64,000 bases of DNA from Fulvivirga sp. (GTDB lineage: Bacteria > Bacteroidota > Bacteroidia > Cytophagales > Cyclobacteriaceae). The stretch lies in assembly GCA_028280565.1 (NCBI GenBank), contig JANQLQ010000083.1, positions 1-64,000 on the forward strand, in the 5' to 3' direction. Positions 1 to 7,431 of the stretch are shown one piece after another. The notes beneath the pieces were generated by a model. It saw only the letters and a list, made by a program, of their open reading frames with translations, did no database searches and had not been told where the DNA came from. Numbering within the stretch: position 1 is the first letter of the stretch; every line of letters begins with the position of its first letter. The position numbers were made by a program, and so were the translations under genes.

Positions 1-90
1 TTCCCAACTGAACTCCTTACCTTCCCTGGTGATCCTTTTTGACTCTTTATTTACTCGCATTTACACTTTGTTTGTGTAAACCTATTTCAG

Positions 91-225
91 GACAAGACAC
101 TGGGCTCAGAACCTCAAAATACCGCTTAAATTGCTCATTACCAGGTTGGCATTGCCCGAAACATTTTGAAAGTGCAGCCTAGTTTGCCAAGATTTAAACG
201 TTCTGCTATCAATACTAATTTTCAA
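91..225 (+). repeat. Family A repeat, 3' half only (copy A0)
   Basis: This stretch matches the right half of the full-length family A copies elsewhere in the window. Shared landmarks in order are the ACCTCAAAAT block, the GCTCATT block, CCCGAAACATT, AAACGTTCTGC and the terminal AATTTTCAA at 217-225, followed by GGACACC as in copy A3. The left half with its hairpin is missing, so this is a decayed or 5'-truncated copy. Upstream, at 60-80, there is a small hairpin with arms TTTACAC and GTGTAAA. No gene is visible in 1-730. Confidence 0.8.
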
Positions 226-344
226 GGACACCCTTTTATAGGATCATAGAACACAAACGAGAACGCCCGGATTACAAATCCTCTTGCTCGATAAGTACGC
301 ATTAGGCTATGCTAAATGCGCACTAGTTGATGGTTAGAGGATAG

Positions 345-648
345 TTGAAAATTCAAGTGGCGTATGGAGGGGAGACATCCAGGAACAGCGCGGCACATTT
401 GAGGCCTGTGGGTAAGCGGCCTATAGGGGCCGGGCAGTGCGTTTTGAGGGGAAAATGGGCTTGGTTGCTGGCGCCCTTTTCTTTTGTTTCGTTTTCTTTT
501 GGGCGTGCAAAAGAAAATGAAAACCGAACTTAGAACCACAAAATTCCGCGTATACTGCTCATGGCGAGGCTGGTATTACCCGAAACATTCTAAAAATGTA
601 GCTTAACTTACCAAAATTAAACGTTCTGCAATCAAAGCTAATTTTCAA
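345..648 (+). repeat. Family A intergenic repeat, full copy (A1)
   Basis: Full-length copy of about 304 bp. It begins with TTGAAAATT (345-353) and ends with the exact inverted complement AATTTTCAA (640-648). Internal landmarks are GGGGAGACATCCAGGAACAG, GCGGCACATTTGAG and GGGGAAAATGGGCTT. A hairpin has arms 486-501 and 508-524 around a six-base loop. Short ORFs cross it on both strands but differ between copies, so I do not regard them as genes. It lies next to the 3' end of the minus-strand gene at 731-1396. Confidence 0.9.
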
Positions 649-730
649 GAAGGCCCTAAATCGCTCATCGGCTATTTCACCAAGTTGTATTATCTCCTTC
701 TTGCACACCATTTTTCATCGACTGTAACTC

Positions 731-1396
731 TCACGTTCTATATTGCATGTACTCTTTCTTGAGTAAAGGGCATATCTTGTAACGTTCATCCTTGGTATCT
801 TCATAAAGAGCTTCAAGTACTTCGTAAACATGATGTATTCCTACCCGGTCCACCCATTCAAAAGGGCCGTAGGGATAATTCGTCCCCAATTTCATCCCCA
901 AGTCAATATCTTCGCGCGAAGCAGTGCCTTCTTGTACCGTGTAATAGGCTTCGTTAATGATCATCATGATCACTCTAGGTGTAACCATACCCACACGATC
1001 ATCGCAGGTTAAAAAATCTACCTTTAGTTCAGAAAGTACCGTTTCCAATTGCTCCCCATGCCCGGGGGCTGTAACCTCCAAGAGGTCACGATCAAAAAAG
1101 CCAGGCAGGCCATTGAACCCAAAAGTACTTACCTTCGGTTTGCCGTACGTAAAAAACAACTCCGCCAGTGTGACCTTGACCATATTTAAAAAAATAGGAA
1201 CGTCATCAATCTCATTTAGCAACTCCATGTGGTCGCCGTTTTCATCGATCGTAAAATGAAAGATCACATCCTGCTCCTGCAGGTATTCAAATCCCGAGGG
1301 GTCGATGTCGGAAAAGAAGGTATACTGGTGATGAGCACCTAGTTTTGCTTGAAGTTCTTCAAAGTTTTCACGCTCACCTATAACTGCTATTTTCAT
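731..1396 (-). CDS. 3-hydroxyacyl-CoA dehydrogenase-like protein (reduced)
   Basis: A 221-residue protein. Its second half (about residues 125-220) resembles the C-terminal domain of 3-hydroxyacyl-CoA dehydrogenases: a PRV..MIINEAYY segment, then EGTASREDIDLGMKLGTNYP and GPFEWVDRVG, the usual substrate-binding helices. The first 110 residues begin MKIAVIGE but show no clear GxGxxG dinucleotide loop and are shorter than a normal Rossmann domain (full enzymes are about 280 residues). It may be a reduced dehydrogenase-like protein or a partner subunit; enzymatic activity is an inference. It is transcribed divergently from ridA across a 51-base gap containing a promoter-like element. Its stop is followed by repeat copy A1. 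Confidence 0.8.
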   Translation of the reverse strand: MKIAVIGERENFEELQAKLGAHHQYTFFSDIDPSGFEYLQEQDVIFHFTIDENGDHMELLNEIDDVPIFLNMVKVTLAELFFTYGKPKVSTFGFNGLPGFFDRDLLEVTAPGHGEQLETVLSELKVDFLTCDDRVGMVTPRVIMMIINEAYYTVQEGTASREDIDLGMKLGTNYPYGPFEWVDRVGIHHVYEVLEALYEDTKDERYKICPLLKKEYMQYRT

Positions 1397-1422
1397 TCTT
1401 ATCTAAAACACTTACATTTCGG

Positions 1423-1455
1423 CAAAAATAGATATAATCCAAAGATTATGAGCAA
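1423..1455 (-). promoter_or_regulatory. Bacteroidota-type promoter for the 731-1396 gene
   Basis: On the minus strand TATTTTTG (1430-1423) fits the TAnnTTTG -7 element. A TTG (1455-1453) sits 22 bases upstream, within the 17-23 spacing known for Bacteroidota. It lies 26 bases before the ATG at 1396. The -33 element would fall inside the first codons of ridA. Confidence 0.5.
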
Positions 1456-1828
1456 GACCGCCATTAACAGTTCCAAAGCCCCCGCACCTATAGGTCCTTA
1501 CAGCCAGGCCATTTTGATCAAGGATACTTTGTATGTATCCGGCCAGGTAGCGATAGACCAATCAACGGGTGACCTGGTAAACGACTCCATAAGCAATGAA
1601 ACCGAGCAGGTGATGACCAACTTAAGCTACATTTTAGAAGAAGCCGGGTTCGCATTTGATCACGTTGTAAAATGCAGCATCTTCATCAGCGACATGGATA
1701 ATTTTAAGGAGATCAATGAGGTTTACGGTAAGCATTTCACTACTATCCCGCCTGCTCGAGAAACTGTAGAAGTATCTCGCCTGCCTAAAGATGTTAATGT
1801 AGAGATCTCGTGTATTGCAGTGAAGTGA
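1448..1828 (+). CDS. ridA: RidA family enamine/imine deaminase
   Basis: 126 residues, the usual length for the YjgF/YER057c/UK114 family, which hydrolyses reactive enamine/imine intermediates released by PLP enzymes. Family features are the N-terminal APAPIGPYSQA, the strand LYVSGQVAIDQSTGDLV, and the C-terminal PPARETVEVSRLPKDVNVEI, which contains the conserved arginine that binds the substrate carboxylate. An upstream in-frame ATG at 1349 would overlap the divergent gene and add 33 atypical residues, so the ATG at 1448 (MSKTAINSSKAPAPIGPYS) is chosen. The next gene begins one base after its stop, so the two are probably co-transcribed. Confidence 0.95.
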   Translation: MSKTAINSSKAPAPIGPYSQAILIKDTLYVSGQVAIDQSTGDLVNDSISNETEQVMTNLSYILEEAGFAFDHVVKCSIFISDMDNFKEINEVYGKHFTTIPPARETVEVSRLPKDVNVEISCIAVK

Positions 1829-1829
1829 T

Positions 1830-2300
1830 ATGCTAGTTCCGTACAGGAAGGAAACTATGGTTTTACCCATCCCCGTGGGCGAGGCATTGGCTCACTTATC
1901 CAAAGTGACCCGGCCGGTCTCACGTTCGGTGAAAAAGGGAGAAACACAATTCCTTTTTAACGGATCCGTAGAACAGGGCAGGTTCACCATTTCCCGGCGT
2001 GTAGATTACCCAAATAACTATATCCCGCTAATAAAAGCATATGTAGAGGACTCCACTCGAGGTTGTATTTTATTCTTAGAGTACAGCCTATTTTTCAGTT
2101 CTTTCATGTTCTTGGTCTTTTGGTCCGTCATAAGTGTGCTACTCGGCTTATTCTTACTTTTTTATGCTCATGAAATCAATTATGCCATGGTGGCATGGGG
2201 AGCGGGAATTTTGAACTATGTCGTTACCCTCATGAATTTCAGGAAACAATATACGATAAGCAGAAAATTATTATTAGAAGCACTAGAGTTACACCACTGA
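1830..2300 (+). CDS. Hypothetical membrane protein
   Basis: A 156-residue protein not recognised as a named family. A soluble N-terminal part of about 85 residues, with a strand-rich QFLFNGSVEQGRFTISRRVD stretch, is followed by two hydrophobic segments at roughly residues 84-112 and 117-135, then a short basic tail. The N-terminal part could be a small cytoplasmic domain. It starts one base after ridA and ends 54 bases before gltX. A second possible ATG at 1857 lies just behind an AGGAAGG-like stretch, so the true N-terminus may be nine residues shorter. Confidence 0.75.
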   Translation: MLVPYRKETMVLPIPVGEALAHLSKVTRPVSRSVKKGETQFLFNGSVEQGRFTISRRVDYPNNYIPLIKAYVEDSTRGCILFLEYSLFFSSFMFLVFWSVISVLLGLFLLFYAHEINYAMVAWGAGILNYVVTLMNFRKQYTISRKLLLEALELHH

Positions 2301-2324
2301 CATTCTCACTTCATTAGTATTTAT

Positions 2325-2332
2325 TAATTTTG
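2325..2332 (+). promoter_or_regulatory. -7 element upstream of gltX
   Basis: TAATTTTG matches TAnnTTTG and lies 22 bases before the gltX ATG. No exact TTG is present at the -33 position (TTC instead), so this is a partial match. Confidence 0.4.
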
Positions 2333-2354
2333 CTGCCCAAAAGAAAAACGATAA

Positions 2355-3908
2355 ATGACGAAAGCGGTAAGGGTAAGATTTGCTCCCAGCCCTACGGGAG
2401 CATTGCACATAGGAGGACTTAGGACCGCCCTATACAACTATCTTTTTGCAAAAAAACACGGCGGGACTATGGTCCTGCGCATAGAAGATACGGACCAGGC
2501 CCGGTACGTGGAGGGCGCAGAAGACTACATTAAAGAATCTCTGAAATGGATAGGCATCCAGCCTGGCGAGGGACCCGGTATGGGAGGGGAATTCGGCCCA
2601 TATCACCAATCACAGCGTAAGGCGGTGTATACAGAGTATGCTCAACAACTCATCGATTCAGGGCAGGCCTATTATGCCTTCGACACCCCAGAAGAACTGG
2701 ATGCACTACGGGAACGGCTAAAAGAAGCTAAGGCCAGCTCACTTCACTACAACGCGGTGACACGGATGCAAATGAAAAATTCGCTCACCCTACCTCCAAA
2801 AGAGACCGAGCGCCTGCTTGCTTCTGGCACGCCGTACGTGATACGGTTTAAGGTTCCATTGAAAGAAGATGTACGTATCAATGATCTCATCCGGGAGTGG
2901 GTAGTAGTGCACACCAGCGCGTTGGATGATAAGATCTTATTGAAATCCGACGGTATGCCCACATACCACCTGGCCAATGTTGTGGACGACCACCTCATGC
3001 AGATAACCCACGTGATCCGGGGAGAAGAATGGCTACCCTCCGCCCCGTTACACATATTATTGCACAAAGCACTGGGATGGGAGCATGAAATACCACAGTT
3101 TGCCCATTTACCACTATTATTGAAGCCCGATGGCAACGGTAAGTTAAGCAAGCGTGATGGGGATAAGCATGGATACCCGGTCTTTCCATTGGATGGTAAT
3201 TTCCCAGGCAAAAATGGTGATATTGAGCATTTTAAAGGCTTCAGGGAAGAAGGGTATCTACCCAACGCTTTTTTAAACTTCCTTGCCCTGCTGGGGTGGA
3301 ATCCCGGTTCGGAACAAGAGATCTTTTCCATGGAAGAATTGATCGAAAGTTTCTCCTTGGATCGTATCAACAAAGCCGGGGCGAAATTTGACATTGAAAA
3401 AGCGAAGTGGTTCAACCAGCAGTACATCAAAAATATGGGCCCTGCCGAACTAGGGGAATTCCTAGCCAAGGAATTGGACCATCATAATATTGAGTACACC
3501 CCGGGGATATTAGAAGAAATTAGCACCTTGATGCGCGAAAGGATCGAGTTTACCCACCAGCTGTGGACAGAGGGTAAATTCTTTTTTGAAAAGCCCGATT
3601 CGTATGACGAGCAGGTGACCAGGAAAAAATGGAACGACCAAGCCATAGAGATCTTAGAGGGCTATCAATCAAGAATTTTAGAAACCAGCGACCTCGATGC
3701 TGATCGGGCAAAAGAAATTTTAAGTAACCTACTGGAAGAAAAGGGCGTTAAAATAGGCCAGGTGATGCAGGCTTTACGTTTAGCCATAACAGGTAAAGGC
3801 GGTGGGCCCGACCTGATGAAAATTATAGAAATATTAGGAAAACAAGAAGTAGCGTCACGTATAAAGTACGCTATTGATAATCTACCAGTAATACAGTCAA
3901 ACCAGTAA
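2355..3908 (+). CDS. gltX: Glutamyl-tRNA synthetase
   Basis: 517 residues, class I aminoacyl-tRNA synthetase charging tRNA-Glu in the cytoplasm. The N-terminal FAPSPTGALHIGG carries the HIGH-type signature with His at residue 18. The KMSKS-type loop appears as KLSKRDGD near residue 263. Between them are DTDQARYVEG and VIRGEEWLPSAP, typical GlxRS segments. The C-terminal 150 residues form the helical anticodon-binding part. The length agrees with Bacteroidota GltX, which is slightly longer than the E. coli enzyme. It heads a compact operon: five bases separate it from the 78-residue gene, which overlaps the AIM24 gene. Confidence 0.97.
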   Translation: MTKAVRVRFAPSPTGALHIGGLRTALYNYLFAKKHGGTMVLRIEDTDQARYVEGAEDYIKESLKWIGIQPGEGPGMGGEFGPYHQSQRKAVYTEYAQQLIDSGQAYYAFDTPEELDALRERLKEAKASSLHYNAVTRMQMKNSLTLPPKETERLLASGTPYVIRFKVPLKEDVRINDLIREWVVVHTSALDDKILLKSDGMPTYHLANVVDDHLMQITHVIRGEEWLPSAPLHILLHKALGWEHEIPQFAHLPLLLKPDGNGKLSKRDGDKHGYPVFPLDGNFPGKNGDIEHFKGFREEGYLPNAFLNFLALLGWNPGSEQEIFSMEELIESFSLDRINKAGAKFDIEKAKWFNQQYIKNMGPAELGEFLAKELDHHNIEYTPGILEEISTLMRERIEFTHQLWTEGKFFFEKPDSYDEQVTRKKWNDQAIEILEGYQSRILETSDLDADRAKEILSNLLEEKGVKIGQVMQALRLAITGKGGGPDLMKIIEILGKQEVASRIKYAIDNLPVIQSNQ

Positions 3909-3913
3909 GAACC

Positions 3914-4150
3914 ATGGCCAAGAGTGATAAAAACGAGAAGAAAAAAGATAAACCGACCGTAAATCCGGACCTGGAAGGTTTTAACATAGAGATCGATTCT
4001 TTTGGGGAAATAAAGACCACTTATAACATTGACGATATCAACGATTTTTTGAATAAAAACGTAGAAGATAAAAAACTCGAAGAGCGCGACGATTATGACG
4101 AGCTAAAATCGGGGAAGAAAAAGCAAAACCCAAAAGAGGGCGAAGAATGA
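3914..4150 (+). CDS. Small charged hypothetical protein
   Basis: 78 residues, very rich in Lys, Glu and Asp, with no hydrophobic segment. The N-terminus is lysine-rich ([13 protein letters not shown]). A central part, [20 protein letters not shown], looks structured, and the tail is again highly charged. No function is recognised. It sits between gltX and an AIM24-family gene; its stop overlaps the next start by ATGA, so translation of the two is probably coupled. The compact spacing and codon use like its neighbours argue that it is a real gene. Confidence 0.8.
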   Translation: MAKSDKNEKKKDKPTVNPDLEGFNIEIDSFGEIKTTYNIDDINDFLNKNVEDKKLEERDDYDELKSGKKKQNPKEGEE

Positions 4151-4926
4151 TGGGGAAGCAATCGCACGAGATAGATTATGAGATAAAGGGCGAGAGCATA
4201 CAGGTGGTAGAAATAGAATTGGACCCCCGGGAAACTGTGATCGCCGAGGCGGGTGCAATGCTATACATGGATGAAGGGATCGCTTTCGAAACAAAAATGG
4301 GGGACGGCTCAAATCCCAATCGCGGTCTTTTGAACAAGCTCGTGCAAGCTGGCAGCCGACTCTTGACAGGTGAATCACTATTTATGACACATTTCACCCA
4401 TCAAGGCACCGGGAAGGCCAAAGTGGCTTTTTCTGCGCCCTACCCGGGCACAGTGATCCCCATCGACTTAGCTGAAAGCAACAGCAATGAATTAATAGTA
4501 CAAAAAGATGGTTTCCTTTGTGCGGCCTTGGGTACAAATGTATCGCTGCATTTCAATAAACGAATTGGCTCGGGACTAGTGGGAGGAGAAGGATTCATAC
4601 TTCAAAAACTGAAAGGAGACGGAAAAGTGTTTGTACATGCCGGGGGTACCGTAATCGAGAGACAACTAAATCAAGAAACCCTAAGGGTAGATACAGGCTG
4701 CGTGGTGGCTTTTGAACCAAGTATTGATTTCAATGTAGAAACTGCCGGGGGGCTCCGTTCTATGCTGTTTGGTGGAGAAGGGATCTTTTTGGCCACTTTA
4801 AAAGGGAGTGGAAAAGTATGGTTACAATCCATGCCGATCCGCAAACTAGTACAAGCACTGGCACCGTATGGTAAAAATTCGGAGAAAGAATCCGGTTCTA
4901 TACTCGGTGGGCTATTCGAATCATAA
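4147..4926 (+). CDS. AIM24 / TIGR00266 family protein
   Basis: 259 residues. The family is a beta-rich, trimer-forming fold of poorly known function found in bacteria and mitochondria (AIM24). Typical features are [16 protein letters not shown] near the N-terminus, [64 protein letters not shown] and the final [20 protein letters not shown]. It starts within the stop codon of the preceding small gene. It is the last gene of the gltX unit and is followed by repeats A2 and B1. Assignment to the family is firm; the biochemical role is unknown. Confidence 0.93.
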   Translation: MMGKQSHEIDYEIKGESIQVVEIELDPRETVIAEAGAMLYMDEGIAFETKMGDGSNPNRGLLNKLVQAGSRLLTGESLFMTHFTHQGTGKAKVAFSAPYPGTVIPIDLAESNSNELIVQKDGFLCAALGTNVSLHFNKRIGSGLVGGEGFILQKLKGDGKVFVHAGGTVIERQLNQETLRVDTGCVVAFEPSIDFNVETAGGLRSMLFGGEGIFLATLKGSGKVWLQSMPIRKLVQALAPYGKNSEKESGSILGGLFES

Positions 4927-5015
4927 CTGGAAAAAAAATAGGAGTGCAAAATCAATTTTAAGTACTCCCCAAGCAATCCCTACAACTAACTTCAAAGGCC
5001 CTACTTCCGGCATCA

Positions 5016-5307
5016 TCAAAAATTTAAGTGCGTATGGCGGGGAGGCATCCAGGAATAGCGTGGCACATTTGAAGCTTGCGAGCAAGCGGCCTGTAGCAGC
5101 TGGAAGCGCGTTATGTGGGGAAAATGGGCTTGCTTGCTGACGACCTTTTCTTTATTTCGTTTTCTTTTGGGCGCGCAAAAGACACTGGACTTACTACCAC
5201 AAAATCCCGCTTAAACTACTCATTTCGAGGTTCCTAATACCCGAAACATTTTAAAATGTAGTCCAACTTGCCAAAATAAAACGTTTTATTGTCAAAGCTA
5301 ATTTCAA
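5016..5307 (+). repeat. Family A intergenic repeat, full copy (A2)
   Basis: About 292 bp, more diverged than A1 and A4. The left end is TCAAAAATT (5016-5024), two mismatches from TTGAAAATT. The right end is AATTTCAA (5300-5307), one T short. The central hairpin is reduced to CTTTTG / CAAAAG around GGCGCG because the outer 3' arm has decayed. It lies between the converging AIM24 and ICMT-like genes. Confidence 0.85.
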
Positions 5308-5325
5308 AGAGAGTCCTTTGGCGAG

Positions 5326-5464
5326 TGAGCTTGGTATACCTCAGTGTATTTGCGCCTCCTTGAAGGCGAAGCTTCCCCGGCCACCAAGGCACCAAAACTC
5401 AAAGAATCACTAAGGGATCTTCTTTACGATTTAATCTAGCCGTATTTCTATATCGAGCTCATAT
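5326..5464 (+). repeat. Family B palindromic repeat (copy B1)
   Basis: Shares with copies at 47530 and 54511 the run AGCTTGGT, then a CCTTAGTGCATTTGCG-like block, GGCACCAAA.CTCAAAGAATC, CTAAGGGATCTTCTTTACGA and TTTAATCTAG. It lacks the first 45 bases (the GGACTCGATAA...GTAGTTTTG part) present in the other two. It is followed at 5472-5491 by a second copy of the family A right end, so B1 is flanked on both sides by A-type ends. Confidence 0.85.
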
Positions 5465-5471
5465 TTTTATT

Positions 5472-5491
5472 ATCAAATCTAATTTTCAAGG
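5472..5491 (+). repeat. Extra family A right terminus
   Basis: ATCAAATCTAATTTTCAAGG repeats the last 20 bases of family A (compare ATCAAAGCTAATTTTCAAG in A1). AATTTTCAA is at 5481-5489 and touches the stop codon of the minus-strand ICMT-like gene. Confidence 0.75.
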
Positions 5492-5492
5492 A

Positions 5493-6092
5493 CTATTTCC
5501 CTTTAGCAGAATACTTTTTTATCGACGGCATCAACATGGGCACCTTTTGCCGATAAGCCCGGTACCTATCGCCAAATTCCTTCACCAGCTTTTTTTCTTC
5601 CAGGTAAATGCCAATGGGCAAATAAATGAAGGTACATACCAAGGAAACCAGGGAAGCGAACCGGGAATCGTACAGGAAAAAACCGATAACAATGAGGATG
5701 GTAGCGGTATATAGCGGGTGTCTTACATGAGCCAATATTCCTGACGACTCAAACTCCCCTTTTTTTTCATCTTCCAATCCTAAAAAAGACCGAAGATCGT
5801 AAGATCTAAAAGCCATACGGACAATAAGAACGCCTGCCGCCGCTAGGAATAGGCTGATAAAACGGGTCACCTGTGAACTCGATAATAACCTTTCTCCGCC
5901 TAGGGCACCATTGTAAAATAAAATCGCCAGTAATCCTAAGGTAGACACTGTCGAGTAGATCAATCTTTGTGTTCTAAAGCTGAGCCCGAATGAGTTTTTT
6001 AAATACTCTTTCACATTACTGCTGGCCAGGAAGCTGTGCAGGAAAAAATAGAGCCCCCAGCATGTTATTAATACAAAGTATTGCATGTTCAT
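5493..6092 (-). CDS. Isoprenylcysteine carboxylmethyltransferase-like membrane protein
   Basis: 199 residues with about five hydrophobic segments. The C-terminal half has the ICMT/PEMT-type signature: RHPLYTATILIVIGFFL, then a membrane segment and EEKKLVKEFGDRYRAYRQKV, which bind S-adenosylmethionine in this superfamily. Bacterial members, including NnrU/MddA-like enzymes, methylate diverse small substrates, so the substrate here is unknown. It is transcribed divergently from the AlaDH-like gene, and its 3' end abuts family A repeat sequence. The superfamily assignment is fairly firm; the reaction is an inference. Confidence 0.85.
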   Translation of the reverse strand: MNMQYFVLITCWGLYFFLHSFLASSNVKEYLKNSFGLSFRTQRLIYSTVSTLGLLAILFYNGALGGERLLSSSQVTRFISLFLAAAGVLIVRMAFRSYDLRSFLGLEDEKKGEFESSGILAHVRHPLYTATILIVIGFFLYDSRFASLVSLVCTFIYLPIGIYLEEKKLVKEFGDRYRAYRQKVPMLMPSIKKYSAKGK

Positions 6093-6139
6093 CGGTGAAA
6101 TTACGAATCACGGGATAAAACCGATAGCAATATAAATGA

Positions 6140-6147
6140 TATATTTG
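6140..6147 (+). promoter_or_regulatory. -7 element upstream of the AlaDH-like gene
   Basis: TATATTTG fits TAnnTTTG, 24 bases before the ATG at 6172. There is no TTG at the expected -33 position. Confidence 0.4.
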
Positions 6148-6171
6148 CGACCGACAGAAAACTGCACAAGC

Positions 6172-7383
6172 ATGGCGAAGACCAAAATTGGCATCCTTAA
6201 AGAGGGCAAGATCCCGGTAGACCGCAGGGTACCGTTCACCCCAGCGCAGGTGAATGAGATACATGACAAATTCAAAAATGCAGAAGTGTATGTGCAGGCT
6301 AGTGATGTCAGATCCTTCCGGGACCAGGAATACGAGGAGAAAGGGATCAAGGTGGTAGAAGATGTCTCAAGGTGCGATATCCTTTTCGGGGTGAAAGAAG
6401 TACCCATTGACAGCTTGATAGCGGGAAAAACCTATCTCTTCTTTTCCCACACCATTAAGCAACAGCCTTATAATCGCGACCTGCTAAGAGCGGTCTTAGG
6501 GAAAAAAATAAGACTGATAGATTATGAAGTGCTCACCGATGAAGATAATACCCGGCTCGTCGCTTTTGGTCGATACGCGGGGATTGTCGGGGCCTATAAT
6601 GGCCTACTCACATTTGGCAAACGATACAACCTTTTCCACCTGCGACCCGCTCATGAATGCTTCGACCTGCAAGACCTAAAAAAGGAGTATAGCAAAATAA
6701 AGCTGCCTCCCATAAAAATAGTACTCACAGGGGGCGGCAGGGTGGCCAGGGGAGCTATGGAGGTACTCAGCGGCACCGGCATCCGGAAAGTTACACCGGC
6801 GGTGTTCCTAAACGAAAGGCTCGATGAGCCCGTATACACCCAACTGAATAGCAGGGATTACAATCGCTCAGCGGACGGTTCTGAATTTTCAAGGTCAGCC
6901 TTTTATAAAAACCCGCAAGATTTTGAAGGTGATTTTCAAAAGTATGCGCGAGTGGCAGACTTGCTCATCGCTGGTGCCTACTGGGCATCCAATGCCCCTG
7001 TGCTTTTTACAAGGCAAGACGCCGTAAAACCCGATTTCAAAATCAGGGTCATTGCAGATATTACCTGCGATATTGAAGGGTCTATCCCATCTACCAAACA
7101 ACCTGCCACCATTGAACACCCTATCTACGACTACAACCCTACGGATGACCTGGTAGAACCCCCATTGAAGGATGAAGGGAACATTACCGTAATGGCGGTA
7201 GATAACCTCCCGGGTGAGCTGCCCCGCAGTGCATCTGAAGATTTTGGTCGTGAACTCATTGACAATGTACTGCCCCATTTGCTAGGCAACGACACTCGTA
7301 AAATTATCCAGCGAGCCACCCTCACAAATGACGGCAACCTGGCAAATAAATATGAATACCTGCAAAACTATGTGTCTCAATAG
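6172..7383 (+). CDS. AlaDH/PNT-superfamily NAD(P)-dependent dehydrogenase, saccharopine-dehydrogenase-like
   Basis: 403 residues from the ATG at 6172; an upstream ATG at 6136 would include the promoter-like TATATTTG and gives a poor N-terminus. The N-terminal domain (KIGILKEGKIPVDRRVPFTP) is that of alanine dehydrogenase / transhydrogenase / lysine-forming saccharopine dehydrogenase enzymes. FFSHTIKQQPYN, LIDYEVLTDE and AFGRYAGIVGAYN are closer to the lysine-2-oxoglutarate reductase/saccharopine branch. The Rossmann dinucleotide loop is IKIVLTGGGRVARGAMEVL at about residues 182-200. No other lysine-pathway gene is nearby, so the substrate is not settled. Confidence 0.85.
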   Translation: MAKTKIGILKEGKIPVDRRVPFTPAQVNEIHDKFKNAEVYVQASDVRSFRDQEYEEKGIKVVEDVSRCDILFGVKEVPIDSLIAGKTYLFFSHTIKQQPYNRDLLRAVLGKKIRLIDYEVLTDEDNTRLVAFGRYAGIVGAYNGLLTFGKRYNLFHLRPAHECFDLQDLKKEYSKIKLPPIKIVLTGGGRVARGAMEVLSGTGIRKVTPAVFLNERLDEPVYTQLNSRDYNRSADGSEFSRSAFYKNPQDFEGDFQKYARVADLLIAGAYWASNAPVLFTRQDAVKPDFKIRVIADITCDIEGSIPSTKQPATIEHPIYDYNPTDDLVEPPLKDEGNITVMAVDNLPGELPRSASEDFGRELIDNVLPHLLGNDTRKIIQRATLTNDGNLANKYEYLQNYVSQ

Positions 7384-7431
7384 ACAAAAACAGGTCAAAC
7401 CATCGTTAACCTACTATTGTTATTACAAAAA

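Noticed and set aside
60-80. Hairpin TTTACAC / GTGTAAA as a terminator
   Set aside because: Only seven pairs, no T run, and no gene end visible next to it in the window.
312-539. ORF on the minus strand over repeat A1 and similar ORFs over A3 (8730-8937) and A4 (40304-40570)
   Set aside because: They lie in repeat DNA. The similar reading frames come from shared nucleotide sequence; lengths, starts and frames differ between copies and there is no sign of codon constraint.
345-648. Family A as a CRISPR or tandem array
   Set aside because: Copies are far apart, about 300 bp long and lack regular spacers.
2747-3469. Long minus-strand ORF inside gltX
   Set aside because: Antisense shadow of a clear tRNA synthetase gene; composition is Ser/Arg-rich, as is usual for such shadows.
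4927-4975. Weak GGAGT / ACTCC hairpin after the AIM24 gene as a terminator
   Set aside because: Five pairs with a long unpaired loop and no T run; not convincing.
4868-5140. Plus-strand ORF crossing the end of the AIM24 gene into repeat A2
   Set aside because: It overlaps a confident gene in another frame and is then built from repeat sequence.
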